Origin: Chitinophagaceae bacterium
GTDB taxonomy: Bacteria > Bacteroidota > Bacteroidia > Chitinophagales > Chitinophagaceae
Direction: 5' to 3'
DNA length: 64,000 nt
Assembly (NCBI GenBank): GCA_947458275.1
Contig: CANGYR010000002.1
Span: 124,001 to 188,000, forward strand
The notes beneath the pieces were generated by a model. It made no database searches. It was not told the DNA's origin and saw only the letters and a list, made by a program, of their open reading frames with translations. The translations under genes and the position numbers were made by a program. Of the stretch, positions 56,209-64,000 are shown one piece after another. How positions within the stretch are numbered: position 1 is the stretch's first letter; every line of letters begins with the position of its first letter.

Positions 56209-56865
56209 TCAGAATTGCATTTCTTTGATTTCTCCTTCAACAATCAATTTGCCGGCAGTCTTACTGATAATTTCTTCTACAGAAACTCCCGGTGCTCTTT
56301 CCAGCAGTTTAAAGCCTTCATCAGTTACATCCATCACAGCAAGATCGCTGACTATTTTTTTTACGCATCGTTTACCCGTTAACGGTAGTGTGCATGAAGG
56401 TAGTAGCTTACTCTCTCCTTTTGGATTGGTATGCATCATGGCCACGATAATATTTTTTGCACTTGCCACCAGATCCATCGCACCGCCCATTCCTTTCACC
56501 ATTTTACCGGGAATCTTCCAATTGGCAATATCTCCCTGATCGCTGACCTCCATTGCTCCCAATACAGTCAAATCCACTTTTCCCGAACGAATCATCCCAA
56601 AGCTCATAGCACTATCAAAAAATACAGAACCCGGCAAAGTAGTAATAGTCTGTTTACCTGCATTTATCAAATCCGCATCTTCCTCGCCTTCAAACGGAAA
56701 CGGACCCATCCCCAGTAAACCATTTTCACTTTGTAATTCTACATTCATTCCTTCAGGTATATAATTTGCTACTAACGTAGGTATGCCAATGCCGAGATTT
56801 ACATAAAACCCATCCTTAAGTTCTTTAGCAATTCGTTGTGCAATCTGAAATTTATCAAGCGCCAT
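56209..56865 (-). CDS. scoB: 3-oxoacid CoA-transferase, subunit B
   Basis: The 218-residue subunit carries the catalytic glutamate in LQSENGLLGMGP. The start RIAKELKDGFYVNLGIGIPTLVANYIP and MIRSGKVDLTVLGAMEVSDQ, GMGGAMDLV and VTDEGFKLLERAPG complete the family pattern. With subunit A it moves CoA between succinyl-CoA and acetoacetate or another short 3-oxoacid. It is 49 bases after the subunit A gene. Whether the natural substrate is acetoacetate or 3-oxoadipate is not clear; no aromatic degradation genes are nearby. Confidence 0.92.
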   Translation of the reverse strand: MALDKFQIAQRIAKELKDGFYVNLGIGIPTLVANYIPEGMNVELQSENGLLGMGPFPFEGEEDADLINAGKQTITTLPGSVFFDSAMSFGMIRSGKVDLTVLGAMEVSDQGDIANWKIPGKMVKGMGGAMDLVASAKNIIVAMMHTNPKGESKLLPSCTLPLTGKRCVKKIVSDLAVMDVTDEGFKLLERAPGVSVEEIISKTAGKLIVEGEIKEMQF

Positions 56866-56914
56866 AAATTCATTATATTTTTTTAAAATAATTTTTTGTA
56901 CAAGCTCAGTAATA

Positions 56915-57613
56915 TTATGACTTCTTCCTTATCGTCCTTTGTTCTATTCTTTTTTCGTAGCCGGTTCCCTTAAATATACGATGTACATAAATTCCGGGCG
57001 TGTGAATTTGATTCGGATCGAGTTCTCCTGGCTGAACCAGCTCCTCCACTTCAGCGATGGTTATTTTTCCAGCCATTGCCATCAATGGATTAAAGTTGCG
57101 TGCCGTATCCTTAAAAATAAGATTGCCCATTGTATCACCCTTCCATGCTTTTACAATAGCAAAATCAGCATCAAAAGCTAGTTCAAGTAAATATTCCTTT
57201 CCATTAAAAATACGCACTTCTTTTCCTTCGGCTACTTCGGTGCCAACACCCGCAGGTGTGAAAATTGCAGGCAATCCATAACCTGAAGCCATGCATCTTG
57301 TAGCAAGTGTCCCCTGCGGAATAAGCTCTACCTCCAGCTCCCCTGATAATAGTTGTCTTTCAAATTCAGCATTTTCACCTACATAGGAGGAAATCATTTT
57401 TCTGACTTGTTTTTTCTGCAACATCAATCCTATACCAAAATCATCCACCCCCGCATTATTGGAAATACATGTAAGATGCTTTACACCATTCTTAACCAAA
57501 GCAGCAATGCAATTTTCAGGAATACCGCAAAGGCCAAATCCTCCCAGCATCAGCGTACTGCCGTCTTTGATGTCATTAATTGCCTGATCAGCTCCCGAAT
57601 AAACCTTATTCAT
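56915..57613 (-). CDS. scoA: 3-oxoacid CoA-transferase, subunit A
   Basis: The 232-residue subunit has the CoA-binding region [19 protein letters not shown] and [42 protein letters not shown] and [18 protein letters not shown] are also conserved. The C-terminal [19 protein letters not shown] is common in the ScoA type. It forms a heteromer with subunit B, encoded just downstream. It probably takes part in ketone body or short-chain acid use. Confidence 0.92.
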   Translation of the reverse strand: MNKVYSGADQAINDIKDGSTLMLGGFGLCGIPENCIAALVKNGVKHLTCISNNAGVDDFGIGLMLQKKQVRKMISSYVGENAEFERQLLSGELEVELIPQGTLATRCMASGYGLPAIFTPAGVGTEVAEGKEVRIFNGKEYLLELAFDADFAIVKAWKGDTMGNLIFKDTARNFNPLMAMAGKITIAEVEELVQPGELDPNQIHTPGIYVHRIFKGTGYEKRIEQRTIRKKS

Positions 57614-57641
57614 TTTTAAATTTTTAATAAAAAACTAATTT

Positions 57642-58013
57642 CTATTTTTCAAGTATTCTTATTCTTTCTTTTAATAAATTACCAAAATCTGATTTACTTT
57701 TTTTTGAAACCATACTGTCGAGTATTGGCATCATCAAATCCGGGTGAGAAATATAAAAGTTATAGCTTTTGGTAAAATCCTTACTCGTTATCTTATGATG
57801 TTTGAAAATCAGATGCTGAAAAATCATATTTTTTGTAGTGTCATTCACTACCGAGTCTGATTTTAAAACGTAACCGGCATATGAATCTGCGCGAAGATAA
57901 TCCCATAAAACTTCCTGCATTTTGTTTGGAGGCAAAACGTCTTCGGGTATCTTTTCATTTCCCGTGCAGGAAAATAAAAATAATAGTAAAAAAATTAAGT
58001 AACGCCTGTTCAT
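57642..58013 (-). CDS. DUF4296 family lipoprotein
   Basis: The 123-residue protein has a lipoprotein signal (LFSC, C16) and a soluble part with PNKMQEVLWDYLRADSYAGY and the region around FKHHKITSKDFTKSYNFYIS, the pattern of DUF4296. The function is unknown. Its ATG overlaps the stop of the upstream PorD-like gene by four bases (ATGA), so it belongs to the same operon. I infer an envelope role from the lipobox. Confidence 0.85.
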   Translation of the reverse strand: MNRRYLIFLLLFLFSCTGNEKIPEDVLPPNKMQEVLWDYLRADSYAGYVLKSDSVVNDTTKNMIFQHLIFKHHKITSKDFTKSYNFYISHPDLMMPILDSMVSKKSKSDFGNLLKERIRILEK

Positions 58014-58927
58014 TTTAATTCCGCTTTATATCTGCTTGCATTCGTAATATCTATGCGGGAAAGGATATCTGCGGCTTTTGCTTTATCTGCGGATGAAGCT
58101 TTGGAAAATACCTTTATCAATTCAGTCGATTTACCCTGAAAGAAAAATTGATTGATCATTGTATTAGGATTTGTCTTATTAAATTCATCCAGGTTCACCA
58201 ATACTTTCATCAATTCAGCCCTTGCAGTATTTTCATCTTCATATAACTTATCTATTCCTTTTCTGTAATAGTCGTAGTAAACATCATGGATAGAAGTATA
58301 TCTGGAATTAAGTAAATTTTCTGCCAGCCAGTACCTGTTACGAATACCGTCAAATGGCTTCCAGCCGGAAATATTTCTTCCATCAGGAGCATTGTTTACA
58401 ATATTCTGTGCTTTTTGAAAAAACACATCCCCACCATGTGGAGAGAATGACATACCATCAAATCCGATAATCATATAGGCATAATAAGCAAAAATCGCAG
58501 TCAGGTTTGATGCTAATCCGTCATTACCTGACACCCTGTTTTCATTAAATTCCAACTGCTGAAATTCCTGGTACTTAAAAGTGATATTGTCGTCTTTAAA
58601 ATTTATAAGTGGAGACAGATAATTTGTATTAAAAACCGGACGTGCTGCTTGTATCATTAATGAAGAAGTGTAAACATTTAATTCATCTGTAGACTCAAGG
58701 TTAAGAAAGAAATTACACTCAATACGCTCGTTGGGATCATACACATCTGAAGTCCACTTTCTGTTGTTTAAGAAATTAGTCAGCGCAGTCTGCAATGTTT
58801 GAAATGTACTTCTGTTTACATTATTTGAAACTCTTGTGGTGGTTACAGTCACCCTTGCTTTGAGTTCCTGAGCCTGAAGCACAGTAGAACATAGCAACCA
58901 AAATAATATGATATAAATTCTAGGCAT
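58010..58927 (-). CDS. DUF4835 family protein (type IX secretion PorD-like)
   Basis: The 305-residue protein has a signal peptide (to about residue 19, ending VLQAQ). The family motifs EQ/ELKARVTVTTTRVSNN, NRKWTSDVYDPNERIECNFF, AYYAYMIIGFDGMSFSPHGG and YYDYYRKGIDKLYEDE are present. DUF4835 proteins are annotated in some databases as PorD-type components connected with type IX secretion. That is from memory and the exact role is uncertain. The gene overlaps coaBC by eight bases and DUF4296 by four bases. Confidence 0.85.
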   Translation of the reverse strand: MPRIYIILFWLLCSTVLQAQELKARVTVTTTRVSNNVNRSTFQTLQTALTNFLNNRKWTSDVYDPNERIECNFFLNLESTDELNVYTSSLMIQAARPVFNTNYLSPLINFKDDNITFKYQEFQQLEFNENRVSGNDGLASNLTAIFAYYAYMIIGFDGMSFSPHGGDVFFQKAQNIVNNAPDGRNISGWKPFDGIRNRYWLAENLLNSRYTSIHDVYYDYYRKGIDKLYEDENTARAELMKVLVNLDEFNKTNPNTMINQFFFQGKSTELIKVFSKASSADKAKAADILSRIDITNASRYKAELK

Positions 58928-60113
58928 TGTACAATTGGTGGATGGTATTCACGATGTCTGCAGCGACTGCAACTTTTAACTTCGTATCAAATTCATATTC
59001 TTTCCCTGACTTATCAAAAATAGTTATTTTATTGGTGGGGTGCTGAAATCCTGCTCCGGAATCATTTAAAGAATTAAGTACAATCATGTCGGCATTTTTT
59101 GCTGTAAGTTTTTTGAGTGCATTTTCTTTTTCGTTATTGGTTTCAAGAGCAAAGCCAACGAGAAACTGCTTTTCTTTTTTTGAGGCACCCAGTGATTGTA
59201 GAATATCTTTTGTCTTTTCTAATTCAAGCAATAATTTTCCGTCATCTTTTTTTATTTTTTTATCCGCAATATTGGTTATTGTATAATCTGCAACGGCAGC
59301 ACACATGACAGCTATATTAGCATCAGCAAATTCTTTTATGCAGGCATCATACATCTGAGCAGCACTCACCACATTGACAACATGTACTCCCGGGGGGATT
59401 ATTTCAGAGGTAGGACCACAAACCAGTGTAACATCTGCTCCGCGTTTTAAAAATTCTTCCGCAACCGCAATACCCATTTTACCAGATGAATGATTGCCGA
59501 TGAATCTCACCGGATCAATGGCTTCATGTGTAGGACCTGCGGTAATAAGAATTTTTTTTCCGACAAATGATTTTTTTTCTAGAAAATACTCCTGCAACCA
59601 AATAATAATGCTTTCCGGCTCAGCCATTCTTCCTGGTCCTATAAGCCCGCTCGCCAGTTCTCCTTCTTCAACCGGAATAATGCTGTTCCCATTTGAAAGA
59701 ATTTTTTTCAGATTGTCTTTAGTGGTAGCATGATTCCACATATCTTCATCCATCGCAGGGGCAACAACAACGGGACAAATTGCTGACAGATAAACAGCCA
59801 TCAGCAAGTTATCACATAAGCCTGTGGACATTTTTGATAATGTATTGCAACTGAGAGGAGCTATTACCATGATATCGGCCCATCTGCCCAACATGACATG
59901 ATTAGACCAGGAATCGTTGTCAGACAATTCGGAAAGTACCTCATTTTTAGAAAGAGTAGACAAAGTCAGCGGAGCTACAAATTGTTTGGCTGAAGCAGTC
60001 ATTACCACTTTCACCTCGGCGCCGGCCTTGATAAGCAATCTCAGTAAGATTACAGATTTATACGCCGCGATGCTTCCGGAAATTCCAAGTAGTATTTTTT
60101 TACCTTTTAACAT
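58920..60113 (-). CDS. coaBC: Bifunctional phosphopantothenoylcysteine decarboxylase / phosphopantothenate-cysteine ligase
   Basis: The 397-residue enzyme does two steps of CoA synthesis: joining cysteine to 4'-phosphopantothenate (CoaB, C-terminal) and decarboxylating the product (CoaC, N-terminal flavoprotein). LLGISGSIAAYKSVILLRLL is the flavin-binding start. SNHVMLGRWADIMVIAP contains the active-site His, and PAMDEDMWNH is the substrate clamp. CoaB starts near residue 190 with ILITAGPTHEAIDPVRFIGN and contains KIKKDDGKLLLELEKTKDIL. It is in the bamD-rpoZ-coaBC order that is common in Bacteroidota. Confidence 0.96.
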   Translation of the reverse strand: MLKGKKILLGISGSIAAYKSVILLRLLIKAGAEVKVVMTASAKQFVAPLTLSTLSKNEVLSELSDNDSWSNHVMLGRWADIMVIAPLSCNTLSKMSTGLCDNLLMAVYLSAICPVVVAPAMDEDMWNHATTKDNLKKILSNGNSIIPVEEGELASGLIGPGRMAEPESIIIWLQEYFLEKKSFVGKKILITAGPTHEAIDPVRFIGNHSSGKMGIAVAEEFLKRGADVTLVCGPTSEIIPPGVHVVNVVSAAQMYDACIKEFADANIAVMCAAVADYTITNIADKKIKKDDGKLLLELEKTKDILQSLGASKKEKQFLVGFALETNNEKENALKKLTAKNADMIVLNSLNDSGAGFQHPTNKITIFDKSGKEYEFDTKLKVAVAADIVNTIHQLYNA

Positions 60114-60118
60114 AATAA

Positions 60119-60139
60119 AACCCCGTGCTGAACGGGGTT
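60119..60139 (-). terminator. Terminator-like hairpin between rpoZ and coaBC
   Basis: AACCCCGT and ACGGGGTT pair around a five-base loop, with TTTT beginning immediately after on the minus strand. It could end or attenuate the bamD-rpoZ transcript before coaBC. Confidence 0.65.
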
Positions 60140-60191
60140 AAAATTATGACATCTATTTTAAAAGATTTGATAAATTAAAGACAAAATCAAA

Positions 60192-60533
60192 TTAGCTGTA
60201 CAGATTTTCTTCATTTTTTCTGAAAAACACCTTGTCTTCCAGAAATTCAGTAGTTGCAAGCAAAGAAGGATTAGGCATTCTTTCATAAGCACGTGAAATT
60301 TCAATCTGTTCTTTGTTTTCATGAATTTCTTCCAAACTGTCTGTATGGCTGGCGAATTCCTCAAGCTTGTTGTGCAACTCTTCTTTGATAGTTATATTAA
60401 TCTGATTTGCCCTCTTTGCAATAACTGCAATAGACTCATAGAGATTGCCGGTTTTTGATTTTAATTCAGACAATTTTTTAGGCTCTACCGAACTTGAAGT
60501 GTTAGAGCTTAGTTGACGACGTATTTTGCTCAT
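60192..60533 (-). CDS. rpoZ: DNA-directed RNA polymerase subunit omega
   Basis: The 113-residue protein has KTGNLYESIAVIAKRANQI, the conserved helix of omega, and a C-terminal RAYERMPNPSLLATTEFLED that is typical of Bacteroidota omega. It helps assembly of beta-prime into core RNA polymerase. The ATG at 60533 overlaps the bamD stop by 32 bases. The first 25 residues are low in conservation, so a later non-ATG start cannot be ruled out. Confidence 0.85.
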   Translation of the reverse strand: MSKIRRQLSSNTSSSVEPKKLSELKSKTGNLYESIAVIAKRANQINITIKEELHNKLEEFASHTDSLEEIHENKEQIEISRAYERMPNPSLLATTEFLEDKVFFRKNEENLYS

Positions 60534-61329
60534 TTTTTATAATTTTTATTTGATTTTGACTTAATTGTACATATTCCTTTGCTTCATCGAGCAGCTTGCT
60601 GTCAGGATAGCGATCTGCAAAGTCTTGATATTCATTAATCACCTTCTCAAAACGCTCTTCCTGTTTTTCAAAAATACTCAATTTGGCAAACCGATAATAT
60701 GATTTTAGAACCATTAATTTATAAAGGTCCCCTGATAAAGATTCGGGATAACTATTCAACAATGTATTGAAAGCTATGGCGGCTGCCCGATACTCCCCGA
60801 TATTATAATAAAGTTGCGCACCTCTGTATTCCTTCATCTCAAGCTTTAACCTGGACTTATCAATAATATCAGTGGCTTCCTTAATTTTTGGCGAATTTGG
60901 ATGCGTATTAATAAAAGTCTGCATCATTGCCATTGACTTTAGTGTATTAACCTGCTCAAGCTCCAGCTTAGGGGATTGTTTATAGAAACAATAAGCTCTC
61001 ATAAAATCCACCTCTTCTGCCTTGCTGCTGTTGGGAAATACCTCCAGATATCCTTTGAACAGATTTTCAGCATCTTTGTATAATCGATTATTGTAAAAAC
61101 AATAAGCATATTTATAATAAAGATCTTCAAATTTTTGAGTGCCCTTAAAAATCGGAAATAATTCCTCATACAAAACTTGGGCTTTTGAATATTTTCCTTT
61201 CAAGAAAAAATCCTCAGCCATGCTTAGCTTATATTCATAGTCATTACTTTTCTGAATTTTATTAAACTTGTTACAAGCAACTAAGCAAGTTAATAAAAAA
61301 AATAATTTGACAAAAATGAATAAACGCAT
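60502..61329 (-). CDS. bamD: Outer-membrane assembly lipoprotein BamD
   Basis: The 275-residue lipoprotein has the lipobox LVAC with C19. TPR-like repeats follow: YKLSMAEDFFLKGKYSKAQVLYEEL, YYKYAYCFYNNRLYKDAENLF, YYNIGEYRAAAIAFNTLLNSYP and FEKVINEYQDFADRYPDSK. It works with BamA to insert outer-membrane barrels such as SusC. It is the first gene of the bamD-rpoZ run. The porin gene upstream ends in its own terminator. Confidence 0.93.
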   Translation of the reverse strand: MRLFIFVKLFFLLTCLVACNKFNKIQKSNDYEYKLSMAEDFFLKGKYSKAQVLYEELFPIFKGTQKFEDLYYKYAYCFYNNRLYKDAENLFKGYLEVFPNSSKAEEVDFMRAYCFYKQSPKLELEQVNTLKSMAMMQTFINTHPNSPKIKEATDIIDKSRLKLEMKEYRGAQLYYNIGEYRAAAIAFNTLLNSYPESLSGDLYKLMVLKSYYRFAKLSIFEKQEERFEKVINEYQDFADRYPDSKLLDEAKEYVQLSQNQIKIIKNEQNTSSTKL

Positions 61330-61396
61330 AAGAGGACGCGAAGTTAGTGTTTTTCTGTAAAAAAGACAAGTATTTACTCAATGAGGGTACAAACTA

Positions 61397-61424
61397 AAAA
61401 GCTCTCCCTAGTGGGAGAGCTTTT
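61397..61424 (-). terminator. Rho-independent terminator of the OmpA-family gene
   Basis: A 12-bp perfect stem AAAAGCTCTCCC/GGGAGAGCTTTT with a four-base loop lies 24 bases after the porin stop on the minus strand and runs into T residues. Confidence 0.85.
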
Positions 61425-61447
61425 GATAGCAAAAAGTATAGAAAAAA

Positions 61448-63082
61448 TTAATTACCTTTTATGTCAACTGTATTTTTATCGCCACCACCTATTTCATTGT
61501 TAGTGGAAACTCTTTCAGCGCTGATACCTTCTTTTTGTACTAAGTAAAGCTTAACGGCATCTAATCTTTTTTGGCTTACAGCCTGAGAAGCTTTGGATGC
61601 TTCAGGATAACCATTTAAAGTGATGTTGCAGTTAGGATTAGCTTTCAATTTAGCAGCAACAGAAGATAATAAAGCTTTAGCGTCAGCAGGTAAAGTAGAA
61701 GCATTTCCTTTGAAAGATACACTTGGGAAATCTGCAGGACAGTTTACCACAGTTGTTTCGCTGGAAGCTTTTATGTTTTTGCAGCACTCTGGCTCAGGGC
61801 ATTTACCTACTCCATCAACATCAACTGGTTGACACTCAGAAGGAGTGATTAATTGTTTATCTCTGAAGTCAGGTACTCCGTCTCCATCTGTGTCTTTTGA
61901 TACACCATGAGTATCAACAGATGCACCTGCTGGAGTGTTTGGCTCACGATCCAATTGATCAATTACACCATCTCCGTCGGCATCATCGTACGTAGGTTTA
62001 GGGAATTTAGTATGTCTTGGATTGTTTAACTCTCCATAAGCATAATCCAATGGATTCAACCACCATAGAGGCTCAACAGATTTAGAACCAAGGTTGAAAT
62101 TCAATCCTACTGACAAATAGTTGTATGTATCCCAATTGCTTGTAAGTACAGCATCTCCTGTAGGACTCTCCTGCCATTGTTGACCATCCAACAAATCGTC
62201 TTGAACGAATGTATGACGATTTTCGATTGCCAAATTAATTCTTTTACTTAACTTAATGGCAACACCTGCGAGAACAGTAGATGAGAATCTAAGAGTTTGG
62301 TTACCCAATTTTGGTCTGCGTTGGTTATTGAGACCATTCTGTTGAGCAGCTGTTTCATAAGTGTCATCCATGTTATCTTTTAAACTCTTACGAATATCAT
62401 TTCTGTTTTTGTATAGATAATCTTGTTGACTTTGTATACCATTAAACAAAGCGCTGTAGTTTTCTCCTTTAGATTCGTTGTATGCATTAATTCTCGTTTC
62501 GTATGCGGTAGCACCTATACCGGCACCAACATAAAATACAACAGAAGATTTATTCTTGTGAAAACGAACATTATTTAGATTAACAATACCTTGAAGACTT
62601 AAATCCTGTGTTCTATTTTTATAATTATAGTAAACATAGTCAGGAGTGCCAGAAGTTGTACCAGCAGCATTGTATTGATAAGCAGCGGGTAACGAACTAG
62701 TCCAAGCAGAGTTTTTAGCATAATTTTCGGATGCACCCCAATTTAAACCCTTTCCAACTCCGTTCAGGTACTGTAACCTTAAAGAGAATACGTAACCGAG
62801 AGATTTTCTGACGTGTGCAGAAAATCCAAAAGTTGGCAAAAGCGTAGAAACATCACCTGATATAGAAAACATTCCACCAGATACTCCCACTTCCCATTGA
62901 TTGCGTGGTTTAGCAGGGAAATTGTAAGAATTGTTCCAGAATTCATTCTGCTGTGGTAATCTCTTACGGGTAATTACTGTAGAATCATAAACGTCATAGC
63001 CGCTGGTTGATTTTTGAGCATATGTTCCACCGGCGACTAGTAAGAACAGTGCAAACAATAAATTGTACTTTTTGCTTTGCAT
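61448..63082 (-). CDS. OmpA family outer-membrane protein with thrombospondin type-3 repeats
   Basis: The 544-residue protein has a signal peptide (residues 1-22). An N-terminal beta-barrel runs to about residue 340. Two calcium-binding thrombospondin type-3 repeats follow (DADGDGVIDQLD and DTDGDGVPDFRD), then a Cys-rich stretch (CQPVDVDGVGKCPEPECC). A C-terminal OmpA domain of about 90 residues (LPADAKALLSSVAAKLKANP, NITLNGYPEA, SQKRLDAVKLYL) would bind peptidoglycan. It tethers the outer membrane to the wall. It ends in a strong terminator and has TAAATTTG upstream. Confidence 0.9.
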   Translation of the reverse strand: MQSKKYNLLFALFLLVAGGTYAQKSTSGYDVYDSTVITRKRLPQQNEFWNNSYNFPAKPRNQWEVGVSGGMFSISGDVSTLLPTFGFSAHVRKSLGYVFSLRLQYLNGVGKGLNWGASENYAKNSAWTSSLPAAYQYNAAGTTSGTPDYVYYNYKNRTQDLSLQGIVNLNNVRFHKNKSSVVFYVGAGIGATAYETRINAYNESKGENYSALFNGIQSQQDYLYKNRNDIRKSLKDNMDDTYETAAQQNGLNNQRRPKLGNQTLRFSSTVLAGVAIKLSKRINLAIENRHTFVQDDLLDGQQWQESPTGDAVLTSNWDTYNYLSVGLNFNLGSKSVEPLWWLNPLDYAYGELNNPRHTKFPKPTYDDADGDGVIDQLDREPNTPAGASVDTHGVSKDTDGDGVPDFRDKQLITPSECQPVDVDGVGKCPEPECCKNIKASSETTVVNCPADFPSVSFKGNASTLPADAKALLSSVAAKLKANPNCNITLNGYPEASKASQAVSQKRLDAVKLYLVQKEGISAERVSTNNEIGGGDKNTVDIKGN

Positions 63083-63127
63083 AACTTAATGATTGATAAT
63101 TTTCTAAATATACAAGTTGATTAGCCG

Positions 63128-63135
63128 CAAATTTA
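63128..63135 (-). promoter_or_regulatory. -7 promoter element of the OmpA-family gene
   Basis: On the minus strand TAAATTTG matches TAnnTTTG exactly, 45 bases before the porin ATG. No clear -33 element. Confidence 0.45.
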
Positions 63136-63322
63136 TTCAATTGGATTGTAACTGAAAAATTTTTTTTCCAATTTAATACATAGTGCATATTTATATAATC
63201 CATAATTGACTGTTTTAAAAAAACTTATAATTTTATTGGATGTTATAATTCATTTAACATTTTACATAAAATCAACAATTTATTTGATTAAGACGCTAAC
63301 TGCCGTAAATTGCTGAACTTTA

Positions 63323-64000
63323 ATGGACTTCATAAAAAATATCATAGGAAAAGAGCTAACAATATTTGAAAAAAAGTTTTCAGATGCGGTCAGTACTCAA
63401 ACTCCCCTGCTTGATCGTATTATGAAATACATCATCAACAGAAAGGGCAAGCAACTCAGACCTATGTTTGTTTTTCTTTCAGCAAAACTTCATGGTGAAA
63501 TAAACGAGAGCAGTTATCGTGCAGCCGCACTGGTTGAAATTCTTCATACTGCCACATTGGTGCATGATGATGTAGTAGATGAGGCGATGGAAAGAAGAGG
63601 TTTTTTCTCAATCAACGCATTATGGAAAAATAAAATCGCCGTCCTGGTTGGCGACTACCTGCTTTCAAAAGGATTATTACTGGCAACAGAAAATAATGAT
63701 TTTGATCAGTTGCATATTTTATCAGATGCTGTCAGGCAGATGAGCGAAGGCGAGCTGCTTCAGATTGAAAAGTCAAGAAAATTAAATCTGGATGAATCTG
63801 TATATTTTGAAATTATAAAAAATAAAACAGCTTCCCTCTTATCATCAGCATGCGCCTCAGGAGCTTTCAGCACAAGTAATGATAAAGCGATTGCTGAAAG
63901 GATGAAGAAATTCGGAGAAAACGTTGGCATGGCCTTTCAAATAAAAGATGATTTGTTTGATTACGGAAAAGAGGACATCGGAAAGCCTACGGGAAATGAT
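63323..64000 (+). CDS. Polyprenyl synthetase (octaprenyl/heptaprenyl type), N-terminal part
   Basis: The first 226 residues of a gene that runs off the right edge. It starts MDFIKNIIGKELTIFEKKF and contains KGKQLRPMFVFLSAKL. The first aspartate-rich motif is HDDVVDEAMERRG, with VLVGDYLLSKGLLLA after it. The second aspartate-rich motif, KDDLFDYGKEDIGKPTGND, is at the edge. It makes the long isoprenoid chain, here probably for menaquinone. This fits the mqnA gene in the window. Chain length cannot be set from the visible part. Confidence 0.93.
   Translation, partial: MDFIKNIIGKELTIFEKKFSDAVSTQTPLLDRIMKYIINRKGKQLRPMFVFLSAKLHGEINESSYRAAALVEILHTATLVHDDVVDEAMERRGFFSINALWKNKIAVLVGDYLLSKGLLLATENNDFDQLHILSDAVRQMSEGELLQIEKSRKLNLDESVYFEIIKNKTASLLSSACASGAFSTSNDKAIAERMKKFGENVGMAFQIKDDLFDYGKEDIGKPTGND

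Noticed and set aside
56961-57281. Plus-strand open frames opposite the CoA-transferase genes
   Set aside because: They lie antisense to two complete, well-matched subunits and show no known domain.

Overview
The window looks like ordinary chromosome of a member of the Bacteroidota, most likely the Chitinophagaceae. The support is a SusC/SusD starch locus, Bacteroidota-type promoters (TAnnTTTG with an upstream TTTG), a near absence of Shine-Dalgarno sequences, a DUF4835/PorD gene beside bamD-rpoZ-coaBC, a futalosine-pathway mqnA, and AT-rich DNA. I saw no phage, insertion sequence, integrase or CRISPR array. The family assignment is an inference from gene content.

Layout. 1-11 kb: the N-terminal part of a tail-specific protease, tRNA-His, a DUF445-like protein, the glycogen pair glgA-glgC, queG, anmK, an orphan ABC-2 permease, folK, a deoxynucleoside kinase, an MFS exporter and a YkgJ-type protein. 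11-17.6 kb: gcvP, then a sugar:H+ symporter with a ROK kinase (sugar import and phosphorylation) and a LytTR regulator with an altered receiver. 18-28 kb: a very AT-rich surface-polysaccharide region with two FkbM methyltransferases, four glycosyltransferases, a YfhO membrane protein and a flippase. It is followed by mqnA and purB.

30.6-48.5 kb is the centrepiece, a starch/maltodextrin utilization locus. On the minus strand are susC-susD-susE-susF and, upstream, a large secreted GH13 amylase in an operon with a Nudix-fold winged-helix regulator whose catalytic glutamates are lost. On the plus strand are a maltose-type symporter, a secreted neopullulanase, a second secreted amylase and a cytoplasmic type I pullulanase. 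Three matching 15-bp dyads (GTGTA-N5-NACAC) lie in the susC leader and in the divergent amylase/symporter promoter region. I propose them as operators of the Nudix-type regulator. Together the genes would bind starch at the cell surface, cut it, import oligosaccharides through SusC, degrade them in the periplasm, move maltose and glucose into the cytoplasm and phosphorylate glucose. glgA and glgC provide the storage branch.

48.5-64 kb is housekeeping: rsmG, an M1 peptidase, rsmI, purS-pssA, an aminopeptidase P, ATP-type pckA, a two-subunit 3-oxoacid CoA-transferase, the bamD-rpoZ-coaBC-porD-DUF4296 run, an OmpA-family porin and the start of a polyprenyl synthetase. The most useful leads are the regulator/operator set, a probable CTG start codon, a repeat-encoded signal peptide, an uncharacterised amylase C-terminal module and several small repeat families.
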